Below are positions 32,605 to 43,542 of a stretch of 64,000 bases of DNA, piece by piece. The stretch spans positions 194,988,565 to 195,052,564 of the forward strand of contig CM060988.1 of the NCBI GenBank assembly GCA_030765065.1, in the 5' to 3' direction. How positions within the stretch are numbered: the first letter of the stretch is position 1; each line of letters begins with the position of its first letter. This DNA is from Deroplatys truncata (Eukaryota; Arthropoda; Insecta; Mantodea; Mantidae). A program made the position numbers and the translations under genes. Under the pieces are notes generated by a model. The model was not told the origin of the DNA and ran no database searches. It saw only the letters and a list, made by a program, of their open reading frames with translations.

Positions 32605-32736
32605 AGGCTGGCATAGGAGATTACTGTGAGGAACATCATCAGTGTTACCAAAACAACTCCATGTGCACCTCAGGTCGTGCTTGCAAATGTAAACCCAGTC
32701 ACAGATATGAAGGAGGGGCATGTGTATCAAATCCTG
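32605..32736 (+). CDS. EB-module secreted protein, exon 4 (EB module 3)
   Basis: Acceptor TATTGTTAG (ends 32604) and donor GTAAGG (32737). The 132-nt exon is phase 1-1 and stays in frame with exon 3. It encodes GIGDYCEEHHQCYQNNSMC, TSGRACKCKPSHRYEGG and ACVSNP, six cysteines as C-x5-C-x6-C-x5-C-x-C-x10-C. A mariner-derived element begins only 38 bp after the donor. The gene must continue, since no stop is reached; the next exon is uncertain (candidate 34069-34211, or beyond the window). Confidence 0.8.
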
Positions 32737-32774
32737 GTAAGGGCTGTCTATTTGTACAAGAGAATGTTACATTA

Positions 32775-33402
32775 CGAGGGTAAGTCAATAAGTATCGACA
32801 CATAATTTTTTAATTTATTATAACAACAATAGAAACTTACAATTACTTCACCTTTTAACGTAGTCCCCTTGCTTCGTAATGCACATGGTCCATTGTTGCA
32901 CAAGCTTTCTGATATCCTCAGAAAAAAAGTTTTTCTGCTGAGCAGCAAGCCATGTATGCACTGCTTCCTTCACTTCTTTGTCTATGGTGAAGCGACAGCC
33001 CCTTAAGGTATTTTTAAGTGGACCAAAAGTGCCACTTCATCGACAGTCAATCTTCGGTTCTCTGAATCAAGATATGGACTTGCTCATTGTTGGCACCATT
33101 AGTGGATAAGGATGGGTGTCCTACTCTTTCCTCATCCTTCACAGTTGTTTGACCACTCTTTAACTTTAAAATCCATTCGTACGCATTTCACCGGGGTAAA
33201 CATTGCCCCCATATTATGCAAAAAGTCGGATTTTGGCTCCTGGTACACCTTGAGATGACAAAAAACAGCGATAATGCAACACTCACTGGAGCGATAATGG
33301 TCAAACACTCCACAAGCAGAGACAAAAAGCATGTCAACATGCGCACGCACAAACCTACAAAAAATTAAATAGAGTGTGTGGATACATATTGCCTTACCCT
33401 TG
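32775..33402. mobile_element. mariner-like element, internally deleted or non-autonomous
   Basis: Terminal inverted repeats CGAGGGTAAGTCAATAAGTA (left) and the inverse of a matching CAAGGGTAAGGCAATATGTA (right), each next to TA (32773-32774 and 33403-33404). The length is 628 bp. Translation shows only scraps of mariner transposase C-terminus (minus strand), with no catalytic triad. Confidence 0.75.
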
Positions 33403-33417
33403 TAAATTTTAATATAA

Positions 33418-33817
33418 CTCTTTTTTACTTTCTCTATCACATACTTTGTCATACGTTTACCAGTTTTGCAAAATTTTTTCCAAATGAATAGGTTTCCAGA
33501 ACATTAAGCTATACATTTTATTTTTCAAGCAAAGATCTTAAATGCCATTTTTGGGAAAATAAAAACTAGTGAAACATTTTCTATGTAAAGGGTAGTTGGG
33601 ATGAGATTTTTTCTTGAAAATCTTTTTGTTGTATCTTTGGAAGATAGAATGCCACACATGCACATGCACACGGCACACAGGCCTTTTTCTAAAAATGCTT
33701 CTTTTTACTCAAGTGTCCCAAAACAAGTATTTCTGGTGAAATATTTATATCACATTTTTGGTTGAAATGCAGTACCTATCTTCTCTACTTGCTAGGTATG
33801 TGTTAGAGAAACTAAAC
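33418..33817 (+). repeat. family B 3' part
   Basis: Runs from TACTTTCTCTATCACATAC, through GTAAAGGGTAGTTGGG, CACACATGCACATGC and TTTCTGGTGAAAT, to GTTAGAGAAACTAAACAG. Confidence 0.7.
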
Positions 33818-34068
33818 AGAGCCCTACTGTCTGAACAGGCTGGCTGTCTGTAAAATAATGAATTTTTTAATCGCCAGCTTAATGAATATGTTCAAACTTT
33901 CTTTTTTATTTATATACATTAAAAACAAAATAACTATCCTTCTATTATGTTGAAAGGTCACTATGTTTTTCTACAACTAGTCTATCACTCATAAAGTAGG
34001 TTTTGTAGCTGTACTACTGATACATTTTTTGTAAATATTATTACTTATTTTGATAATTTCTTTTTCAG

Positions 34069-34211
34069 CCTCTTCTCCACTTTTGGCACTAACGTTGAGG
34101 CACATGGTAATGTTTTTCACGACATCTGCTCTAGCAGAGACGCATTTTGTTACTGCCTGTAACAATGTATTTATGAAACTCTTTCATTTGTTTATAAACT
34201 TATGGAAATAA
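34069..34211 (+). CDS. weak candidate for EB gene exon 5
   Basis: Acceptor TTTCTTTTTCAG ends at 34068. In the phase required by exon 4 the frame continues ASSPLLALTLRHMVMFFTTS and ALAETHFVTACNNV to a stop at 34209-34211. It has no EB cysteine pattern, though the hydrophobic stretch could be a C-terminal anchor. An internal GTAATG at 34106 could instead act as donor. The acceptor and phase fit are the only support, so this may be chance. Confidence 0.25.
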
Positions 34212-34791
34212 CAATTGAGGCAAAAATAACAAATGCTATACAAAAATATTTCCATGGACTGCATTACAATTAACATTACACTGACTGTTTTATGAATTGG
34301 ATGTGAACTGATTATATGTCTAGGCAATGGAAACCTCATAATTCTACCAGTTGCTGAAAACTATTTTATTTCATCAGCAATGCAGAAAAAGTTGGCATGT
34401 AATCTGTTGAAAAAATGTACTTCACATTCTATACTCCATCCAACCCAAGAAAGAGTCCTGATGTAAACAAATGTACATGCCACTGCCACAGCACTCCTTT
34501 CAAGCAAATAAAGCTTGTAAATAAACTGTAGTGATTGTCTACTGAATGAGTGACCAGGGTCAAAGTGCAGTAGACAATCAAATTTGTAAAACTCTTAGCA
34601 CAATAAATAAATAAATAAATACTTAAAAGCCAATCAGTATTGTTGATGTAGTGAACATGGCTGATTACATAGCAGGTCAGACAAATGTAATGAAACATAC
34701 AAATGGGAAAGCCTTTAAAAATGGTGTGAAAACAATAGTTTTGAATGTGTTTTGTTTGAGTGTTATGATATTCTTGCTGTTAAGGATGACA
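34212..34791. other. unassigned AT-rich DNA
   Basis: Includes a short (AATA)n run at 34603-34620; otherwise nothing recognised. Confidence 0.4.
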
Positions 34792-34795
34792 TTAA

Positions 34796-35738
34796 CCTTT
34801 ATGTACACGTGTATAATTTTGTAACATACCTACATGCGTGGGGTATTTTTTACCCCAATTTGGAAACAAAAAATGTTTCATAAACTATTAAGGAAATTGG
34901 AATTTAGTTATGTATATTGCAACATTAGTGTGTTTTGAACAACATTTAATACTTTTGTTCTTATCTGACAGTAACTTGATGAAAATTACAATGATTCAAT
35001 ATGACATTTTCGAAAACAACTTATGTACATACATATATTTCAAATAAGCCCTCTGCTATATATGCATGTAATTACTTTTTAAATAGTATTGTAATACATT
35101 AAAAATAAGTATTTTAGAAAAATTAACACTGCATTGTTGTTTTCTCATATAGCAGAATCCAGGTTCACAAAGAATGTCTATTCTAGAAAGTTGGCTTTTT
35201 TGTCTCTAATTATTAGAATCACTGCCAACACATTCTTCACAAACTGAATACAAATGTTCCTTACAAGTCAGTTTGTACAACTTCCTACATGTAGTTTTGG
35301 TTTTACGGTCTTTTTTCCTTTGAAATATACCTGAGTCAATGAAGGCACATCCTGTTTATTATCACCACTCTCTGCCTCTTGTTCATGATCACCTTCTGAA
35401 ATGTGGTCATGTTCGTCCTCAGACTCACTATTTCTCTCATTTTCACTTGCACTATCATCTAGATAGGTTCTCGTGTCCTTGTTTTGCTCGAATCTGTAAT
35501 CCATTTTCCAGCTCAGGAATTACTTTAGCACATGCGTGGGGTATTGTTTACCCAGACACCAGAGAACATGTGTTTACTAAGATAATGCATGAAACTGCTC
35601 CACTAACACATTGTTGCAAGGAGGAATTGTTGATTGAAAGGTGTGTGGAAGGTCATTGTTACAGAATTTATGTTACAATGCTACCAGCCTATGAAAGCTA
35701 TCATGGGATATAATTCACCCCACGCATGTGCTTACGGG
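34796..35738. mobile_element. piggyBac-like deletion derivative flanked by TTAA
   Basis: TTAA at 34792-34795 and 35739-35742. The right end, read inward, is CCCGTAAGCACATGCG-TGGGG. The left end begins CCTTTATGTACACG, and ACATGCGTGGGGTATT occurs subterminally near 34833 and again near 35532. It holds N- and C-terminal parts of a transposase (minus strand) with the catalytic middle removed. Confidence 0.7.
35206..35504 (-). pseudogene. piggyBac-like transposase, N- and C-terminal remnants fused
   Basis: From ATG 35504 the frame encodes an acidic N-terminus (DDSASENERNSESEDEHDHI, SEGDHEQEAESGDN) typical of piggyBac transposases. Near 35290 a one-base shift is needed to continue into TTCRKLYKLTCKEHLYSVCE then ECVGSDSNN and a stop at 35206. 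That cysteine-rich tail corresponds to the family's C-terminal zinc-binding domain. The DDD catalytic domain, some 400 residues in intact members, is absent. So the element cannot move by itself. Confidence 0.65.
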
Positions 35739-35742
35739 TTAA

Positions 35743-36387
35743 ATCAACATTGGAAGCAACTAATGTGGCTGTGAATACTTTGCAACCAAGTTATAAATCT
35801 GGAAGATGACTCAAGGTGTATCATCATTTCTGAGCTGTGTGTTGCGCTAATACCCAAGGACTCAAATTAACATGTACTTTTTTACAATAAAAGATATTTC
35901 ACAACATTTCTTCACATTTAATTTAATGGCTATGTATTTCTTTAACACTCAGGGCTAGTGCAATGAAAGATAGCACATGGTTAAGATAACATTGGGAGGT
36001 AATAATGGCAATTTCTTGAAATCCTAAAAGTAAACAGATGAGCAACTGTTCAGGAGGAAGAACAGAAGTTTCTCTATGCATTCATGAAATGTCAAAACAT
36101 GGAGTGATACTACGTGCACTTTTTATGTTAGAACAAATTCTTGGTCTGGAAGGATTACATATGTATAGTAGTATAAATAAAAAGCTTGTGTCTCTTGAGC
36201 CCTTTCATTTGTGCTGAAAATCTTGTATGTCTAGCAAGCACATTGTTGATATACTGAGGACTGACATTTTGTGTATTGTAGAGCTTCCTATTTGAATGTG
36301 CTATTGTTGTGTGTTCATTATTACATTGATTCACATCTAAAACTATGTGTGCAATGAAAATAGTAAAAACCTTTTAGGATATATAAT
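35743..36387. other. unassigned AT-rich DNA
   Basis: No ORF or repeat recognised. Confidence 0.4.
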
Positions 36388-37252
36388 TTTTACTTTCTCT
36401 ACTACGTATAGTAAGTAGGGGAAGTATTGTATTCCACCCAAAATTTCGATACCGAGATTTCACCGGAAATACATGTTTTGAGACTCACTGAATCCAAAAA
36501 AAGCATTTTTGGAAACATGTCCGTGCGTGTGTCTGTCTGTGTGTCTGTGTGTCTGTGAACAGCATAACTCAAAAACGAAGAGTCAGATAAACACCAAACT
36601 TGGTATTTAGGTTCAGTATCTTCCAGAGATGCGACACGAAGGTTTTCAAGAAAATCCCCCCACCCCAGACTACCCTTTACATGGAACATTTTTCGAAAAT
36701 TTTAATTTTCTCAAAAACGGCTCTAACGATTTTGATTAAAATATCATATGTTTAAGATATTGTCATGATAATTAAAATGTATATCTCGAATTTTCTGGGA
36801 ATGTCTCCAAAAGTATTCTTCATTATGAACGACTTTTTCATAACTGGTAAACCATAAGAGATAGACAAAATTTTACTACACAAAAAATGTAGATCGCGTT
36901 AAAATACACAATTTATGTCATATACATTTCTTTTGTTGAGTGAACCGTTTGCGAGATATTGCTTGTTATTCCCTTAAATTTTCCAATACTTATACTTTTT
37001 CTCAAATTCGTTATTCATTTTTTTATGTCCTGGACATGCAAAGAGAATGGAATGCGCCACATAGCAACCAGCGTTAAAATATTTGACTATCGCTTAAAAC
37101 CTACCATATTCCCCTTGCATCTACAAGAAAATTATGAATAAGATTGACATCTCGATATCTCCATTAACATGAAGCATATGGAGAATAAGCGTTTGTAAAA
37201 ATAGATTGTACAAGAGTAGAGAAAGTCATGTGAGTGTAACACATCAGATTTT
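36388..37252 (-). repeat. family A repeat, full length
   Basis: From ACTTTCTCTACTACG-TATAGTAAGTAGGGG to GTGTAACACATCAGA followed by a T run. The 95-aa minus frame at 36402-36689 is the best preserved version of the coding-like segment (FLENLRVASLEDTEPKYQVW). Confidence 0.85.
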
Positions 37253-37739
37253 TTTTTTTTAATTTTAAAGCAAACAAATATGAAATGACCAATTAACGCA
37301 CATATAAATGATTGAATAAGGCAATACTAAAAGAACAAAGACATACAATGAAACAATGTTAGAAGAAAGTAATAATTCTATGATTAGAAAAGGTTTTTAA
37401 AGCTTTTACAAATATCCCTGGTGAAGAGATTGAAATATGAACTGTTGGTTGTTTTGAAAATTCATGGTGATTTTGGGGAAGCCAGTAGAACATGGGAGGC
37501 ATCACTATGGACAACAAGGGCTATAAAGATGATTTGTTGCTATCCTTTCAAAGCAGACATTCCAAATGATTTGATGTCAATAGTGGGTAAGTCCAACATT
37601 TCTCAGGTGTCAATGAAGAACTTTGGAATTGTTCCATGGGCACCTGTTAACAGCCCAATCACCACAATGAGGCCAAGGATGACAATGACATGTTGGCGGG
37701 CTGAGGGCAACCCGAAGGTGTGTTAGGCGTGTACCTGCC

Positions 37740-38470
37740 CTAATTAGGGCTCAACCACGTAGTGATGGGATATGGGGTTTACAGGATGGCGGTTGAAATT
37801 TTTGTAGGGGAGTGAAAGGAGGAGTTTGTTACTCAACGGTTGCCAGTTATGGTGCAAGCACCCTTGTGTACCACTGATGTTAGTGATTAGTCATATTATT
37901 AATGTAGGGTAGTAATTTTGAAAGTCCAAGCTACTCTTGAAAGGATTATGTAGGAGCTTAGCCTTGGCTGCTGATGTAGGTGCTCCGTTGTTACCGGATG
38001 TGCCTGCATGCCATGCGATGTCTCAAGCGGTGTGTTATAGTCCCCAAGAGACCGAACAAGGGCGCTTTGATGGTGTGGCAACTGGTCATAAAAGTTTGCA
38101 GCCCAGAGCCTAATTTCATCCTCCACGTAAGGAAGAGATGTGGCTTCGTGAAGCAGTCTCATGGGAAAAGAGGGGTTTACAGAATAGATAGCCCAAAGGA
38201 CCCTATTCCTCACCCATTGCAGAAGCAGTAGACTGGAGTCTGCGTCCATGTCCCAGATCTCGCAAGTGTAAAGCAGGACGGCGATTATGAGCGCTTGAAA
38301 AAGGCGTAACTTAAGCGGGACAGGCATTCCCAATCTCAGCATGGGGTACAATGAAGCCGTAGCCCCAGTGGCCCAATGTGTGAGGTCCCTGATGTGTCCC
38401 TCGAAAGTAGGCCCTTATCTAGCTTAACTCCCAAGTAGGTGGCCAAGAGAATATTTTACTTTATAATATG
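37740..38470 (-). pseudogene. Jockey-type LINE ORF2 C-terminal fragment
   Basis: On the minus strand, ATYLGVKLDKGLL (near 38440) is followed after a frameshift at about 38405 by the 150-aa frame at 37899-38351. That frame includes ASLYPMLRLGMPVPLKLRLF, LLYTCEIWDMDADS, RNRVLWAIYSVN and NFYDQLPHHQSALVRSLGDY. This is the post-RT region typical of Jockey-clade ORF2, where FYxRLPxHxNPLVxxLGDY is near the end. The RT core is absent, so it is a dead 5'-truncated copy; 37740-37900 is probably its 3' UTR. The plus frame at 37421-37726 has no recognisable features. Confidence 0.75.
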
Positions 38471-38804
38471 GAAATGTTTGCTGGTAGAAAATTTTTTTCC
38501 TTATTATTAACCTTCTTGGCTTGGGTAGGACTCATTTTAAATCATATTGTTGGGTCTACTATGTAACCAATATGTGAGGCAGATTTAAAGGCAATTATAT
38601 CAATATGCCATGTACTTCCTTGTGCAGCAATTCCGGAGATCTTTTCATGAGTGACATATCCAACCTTCTAGAGAATTAGCCAATATATGCTGAATTGTGT
38701 GGTGACAAATATTTCTGAGTGCTTATTAAATAGTATTAAAGCTGAATGTGGAATTTTTATTGTTTCTTAATATATAGAGTTTCTGAATTTAGATAACTAT
38801 TATA
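38471..38804. other. unassigned DNA
   Basis: No feature recognised between the Jockey remnant and the mariner. Confidence 0.4.
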
Positions 38805-39606
38805 AGGATCATTCAAATGAAATCCGGTCACTTGTGTAAAGTAACGGTAACGATTTTATTAACTCAAAAATAGTCGCCAAAACTGTTGGCACATTTATCC
38901 CATTGCGACACTAGCCGGTCGATTCCATCTTTGAAGAAACTAGTAGGCTGCTGTCGGATGCAGGCCTGAACCCATTCACACACTTCGTCATCCGTTGTGA
39001 ATCAATGTCCACGAATAGCTTGTTTTAGAGGTCCATAAACATGAAAGTCACATGGTGAAAGGTCTGGACTGTACGGTGGATGTTCCAGCGTTTCCCATCG
39101 AAACTGCTGCAATATCGTCTTCACCGCATTGGCAGTGTGTGGGCGGGCATTATCATGCAGGAGAATAACACCATTGGACAACATGCCTGGGCGTTTCGAC
39201 TTGATGGCTCGTCTAAGGTTCTGTAAAGTGGCTTGATAACACTGGGAATTGATGGTGGTTCCCCATTCCAGGAACTCGACAAGCAGTGGGCCCTTATGGT
39301 AAAAAAAGGACATGATGACCTTACCAGAACTGGTGTGCACGGCCTTTGATTTCTTTGGAGGTGGTGAAGTCACATGTTTTCACTGCTTGCTTCTGACTCA
39401 CTCCTCATTGTTCCTGCTTACTCGCCTTCATGTTCAGTAGTGAACGATAGCTTGTGTGACCACCTTTCTTCGGCGTGAAACCATACTGTCACACGTGTAG
39501 TCACTCTACCAATAGATGGTGCCACCATACACGCAGTTACATGGTGCCACCTTACGTGTAGTGCAAAGTTAGATGCACTGACCAGGTTTCATTTGAATGC
39601 CCCTCA
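38805..39606 (-). mobile_element. mariner-like element, N-terminal region deleted
   Basis: Inverted terminal repeats: left AGGATCATTCAAATGAAA, and right the inverse of TGAGGGGCATTCAAATGAAA, each beside TA. The length is 802 bp compared with about 1.3 kb for intact mariners. Confidence 0.85.
38864..39373 (-). pseudogene. mariner transposase, C-terminal half with premature stop
   Basis: The frame from 39373 encodes the DDE region: KVIMSFFYHKGPLLVEFLEW, LLHDNARPHTANAV (second catalytic Asp) and HPPYSPDLSPCDFHVYGPLK (third Asp, the D34D arrangement of mariners). A stop interrupts after AIRGH at 39002, beyond which the same frame continues FTTDDEVCEWVQACIRQQ and ends GDYF at 38864. The N-terminal DNA-binding domain and the first catalytic Asp are deleted. 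The transposase would be non-functional. Confidence 0.85.
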
Positions 39607-40019
39607 TATTTTAACTTATATAGTACCTGCAAACTTATATTAGTTTTACCAATTCCATCTTAAGTGATAAGCAGGCAGGCAGTAGCTTCAAGTTAGCTAC
39701 ACTCAAACCATTAATTCAATATAAAGAATATAAACAACAGTAGCCACGAGTCACTGATGGGCAGGTAAACATGGTCCCTTGAGTGTGGTCTAGAAATACC
39801 AACAGATTGTCAAGGGAGGGGGTGGTTTGTAACCTGTAACATCACTGATAAAATCCAGTAACATTTCAAATAGATTTCCTTTTGTTATGTGTCTTTAATG
39901 CTTAGAAATTCCTATGCTCAGTGATAAAAATTACTTTTTTCTCAACCACACATTTTGTAGTAACTATGTTATAGAAATTATTATTAAAATTCTTAATCAA
40001 ACCAGACTTTTTGGCCGTG
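39607..40019. other. unassigned DNA
   Basis: No feature recognised. Confidence 0.4.
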
Positions 40020-40990
40020 GTCTAAACAATAAAACATCAACTGACATTCTGGCAGGCATCTTCAGAGGACACAGTGAACGACTTCTATCACACACTGTTC
40101 ATTATTCATTAACCAGTTGTGTTTATAGCAGGGACAGTAAGACCAGCACTGTTTCTGGTTGAATGGCGGCCAATTATTGCGCAGCCAAGCCTGGAATTTG
40201 ACAATTAGAGCGGGTGTATTTTTGTGCTTTTGTATGCAGTTTTTTATGCTGGTAACCAAGCTTTATGTAATCGATTTAATTTTTCTTTTTTATTAAAATT
40301 GTTACGATGTTTAAAGATTTTTATAGCCTTGCATGATAGTAAGGTGTTTTGTTGAGCACTTCTCTCTTGTGAAACTTAATATCGTGGCCTTATAATAGTG
40401 CATGTTATGCTATTGCAGACTTCTGTGTTTGTCCTAGTCTGCAGCAGGCTTTATGCTCTTTTATTCTTGTATTATACTACGTTTTGTAGTAGCAACATAA
40501 ACCTGTCCACAGCTACAGGGTATGTGGTATACTCCATGTGCAGATGAGCACACGGATCTTGTTTATACTTCACTGAATGGAGGCACTGTTTTAATTTGGT
40601 AGTTGACTTTCTCTAAGAGTCTGCCTATCCTGTCAGTGACCTTATTTATGTAAGGGAGGAGTGCTTTATTTTGTTGTTTAAATTCTATTTCCTCTGGAGT
40701 ATCCTTAGGTCTTCTTGAATGTGAAGCACATTTTATTTCTTTTAGCCCATAACCATTTTTCCGAAATGCCTCACATAGATGTTGCATTTCATTTTGGAGG
40801 GTGGTGGGCTCACAAATGCGTTTAGCTCATTCAGTCAGTGTACATATTACATTCGCTTTTGACAGGGATGGTGATTAGAACCCCTTTTTGGATGTAATGA
40901 TCTGTGTGGGTTGGTTTATGGTACACTGTATGTCCCAGAGTCAGGTCTTTCTTTTTAGTTACTAACATGTCCAAGACAATCTGTTATACA
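40020..40990 (-). mobile_element. Penelope-like element fragment (a distinct lineage)
   Basis: Minus-strand reading, with several frame breaks, goes from an RT-end block (YRKPTHTD-like at about 40915, SNHHPCQKR) through EMQHLCEAFRKNGYGLKEIK and AHGVYHIPCSCGQVYVATTK, the GIY-YIG start, to about 40180. A CTGAAGATGCCTGCC-type terminal motif at 40051-40065 sits where the hammerhead core lies in other PLEs. The VCSSAHGVYxIPCSCG signature differs from the other PLEs here, so this is a separate family. Confidence 0.7.
40563..40787 (-). pseudogene. PLE protein fragment between RT and endonuclease domains
   Basis: Seventy-four residues including FRKNGYGLKEIKCASHSRRP and LLPYINKVTDRIGRLLEKVN, the linker between the reverse transcriptase and GIY-YIG domains of a PLE. 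The frame ends near 40563. The endonuclease signature follows after a frame break (GVYHIPCSCGQVYV at about 40500-40545). Inactive remnant of the element above. Confidence 0.65.
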
Positions 40991-42221
40991 GAATACAATA
41001 ATAATTTCTACAACATTGATGCTGGCCATGAAAGATTAAGTATATATATCTGTAGTAAGTACTTTGTTTTCAGATGAATGAAAGAACAAAACACATACTT
41101 ACACTTGTAATACAAGGAGACTGTTGTTCTAGTCGATTCATACCTGTGATACATCAAAACTCAGTATGGGGTTAACATGAGGGTAAAATAACACTCATAA
41201 TTTTATATTATGTCTTTTTTATTATATTATATAGCACTGCCTCTGTGGTTTGGTGGTTAGCATGCTATAATCTGTCTCAAACAAGAATGATCCTCTTGTA
41301 AACATGGGAGAGAAGAAAGAGAGAGATGGAGATAATGAGATGGAACAATCTCAGGCTGCTGATTTGTGGAGGGAACTTCATGGGTGTTTTCTTTCATTTG
41401 TTTTCACTCAATAAACATCTCTAATAAGTACTGTAAGCAGTTTTCTAATCACTGCTTAGCATGAATTGGTTTGGAGGAGAAAAAAGTCTACAAATGTTTA
41501 GATTTATGTCTCTGTATCCTGCACATATACTACAGATGTGTTCTAGACTCATGAATTCTGAAAGGAATGCTTATAACAGACATATACATAAGCATAGAGA
41601 TATAGATTAAACTAGTGACAGATGCAGTTATACACTATTAACTTATTATTGTACAATACTATGCAGCCTAACTTTGTGTTACTAAACAGTTGTATAATGC
41701 ATAAGTTGTATTCCTATACCATATGGCCCTCTCAAAACAAAGTAGGTCTTGAGGTGAATGCTGATTCATATGTTATCGTTTATTGAGCAGAGTCACTTTT
41801 TATATTTCATTTTATTCCATCTGTGGATCAGTTTACATGATATAGAATTGTCAACATATATGTTATATAAAACAACATTTACAATATGAAATAACAATTT
41901 ACAAAAATATATTAGCTGTAATCCTACTTAATTGTAATCAGTTGTTACATCTGTTTGAAAAAACGTCGATGCTATAAAAACAGCAATCCAATAAAAGATT
42001 CGTCAACTTAAAGATAGCTACATTTTTTATTACCTTAAGTATACTCAGTAAACAGTTACAGAGTTTTAAGCCTGTTACAATAAAACTTTCTGCAAATAGT
42101 GTTGTATTGTGTGTTATTAAACTTTAGTTATATCTTTTTATAGTTTCATAAGTGTGGACTCCGAAGTTGCTTTAAAAAGGTTTAGGTTTTGGTAGGTGCA
42201 ATCTAAGACATTTTGTATATA
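40991..42221. other. mostly unassigned; weak tRNA-like head near 41.24 kb
   Basis: CTCTGTGGTTTGGTGGTTAG at 41237-41256 resembles a SINE A box. The following segment (CAAACAAGAATGATCC) recurs inverted near 46165-46182. 42000-42221 may be the 3' UTR of the LINE at 43543-44723, displaced by the mariner. Confidence 0.35.
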
Positions 42222-43542
42222 CTCGGGCAGATCAAAAAGTAACGCACAATAATTTTTTTTACAAAAAAATTTAATAATTAAAACAACAACAAAAAATCAC
42301 AAATGAACTTACACCTTTTACCTACTTTTCGATATAGTCACCAGGTTTCTCAACACATTTCTCCCATTGTGATACCAGTTTCAATATGCCCTAGTTGTAG
42401 AAGTCCATTTCCTTTGAGTATAGCCATCTTTGGACTGTTGATTTCACTTCCGCATTTGTCGCAAAGCATTGGCCGGCCAGGAATTTCTTCATGGGACCAA
42501 AGAGATGAAAGTCCGATGGTGCAAGGTCCGGAATGTATGGTGGATGCTGGAGCACCTCCTAACCAAATTTTGCGATTTTCTAACCAACAGCAACAACAAC
42601 ATGGGGTGAGTGTTGTCATGAAGAATTTTGACATCGTCAGCATTCATGTTGTGGCGTTTGTCACGAAGGGCACGACGCAACTTCACCAAAGTTTTCATGT
42701 AGGCTGCAGCATTCACAGTGGTCCTGTGTTCAGCAAAGTCCACCAATACAACACCATGCATATCCCAGAACAACATCACAAGCACTTTCCTAGCAGACTG
42801 AGTCACTTTGAATTCTTTTTTCACTGGGGAACCAGCATGTTTCTGCTCCATACTTGTCTGCTTGGTTTTGGGTGTGTGGTGGTATGCCCACGATTCATCA
42901 CCAGTGGCGATTTCTTTCAGAAAGTCATGCTCTTCTGCGGTGCACCGCGTTAGGTGATCCAAGCTCTCATCATCATTCGCTGGCCCTTGTGGTTGTCTGT
43001 CAGGTTCTTAGGCACTCAGTGAGCACTAACTTTACAAAATTTCAACGTGTCATGAACAATATCATACACTGCACCATAGGAAATGTTGAACTGTTGCAAT
43101 AAGGTTCGCAGTTGCACACACCGGTCGTTCAAAATTGCTGCCTCAATGCCTCTGACATTCTGCATGGTTGCAGCTGTTACTCCCGAAGCATGGCAAATCA
43201 CTAAGGTTCACACAGCCCTCTAGGAAGAATGCACACCACATTGCTATGGTCCATACAATCATCCCCATACTGCCATGCATGTTCCTGTGAATATCTCTCG
43301 GTTTATGCCCTTTGGCCCACAAATATCGAAGCACACCTCTCTGCTCTTCACACGTGGACGACAGTAACATGTGTGCCATCTTTGTTGCGTAATTCACGCT
43401 TCTCTAGCTCGAGCTGTAGATGAAACAAAAAATACCCTCTGTAGTGAAAACTTGAAACTATATCTGTGTGAAATTGCAACATTCCAGCTGCAATACCAAG
43501 GCAGAAAAAAATTATTGTGCGTTACTTTTCGATCCGCCCTCA
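42222..43542 (-). mobile_element. full-length degenerate mariner-like element
   Basis: Inverted terminal repeats: left CTCGGGCAGATCAAAAAGTA and right the inverse of GGGCGGATCGAAAAGTAACG, both continuing into GCACAATAATTTTTTT. The length of 1.32 kb is that of a complete mariner. It is inserted in the minus-strand LINE that continues from 43543. Confidence 0.85.
42489..43397 (-). pseudogene. mariner transposase, degenerate
   Basis: The minus-strand frame at 42489-42962 encodes the middle of the protein: HDFLKEIATGDESWAYHHTP (first catalytic Asp in TGDE), KVLVMLFWDMHGVVLVDFAE and VKILHDNTHP (second Asp). The N-terminal part at 43143-43397 is in another frame (EEQRGVLRYLWAKGHKPRDI), with stops and shifts between. 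The PYSPDL motif with the third Asp is damaged by an expansion of leucine codons near 42590. The family is clear; function is lost. Confidence 0.8.

Noticed and set aside
37421-37726. 101-aa plus-strand ORF
   Set aside because: Lies next to and partly antisense to the 3' region of a minus-strand Jockey remnant; no domain is visible.
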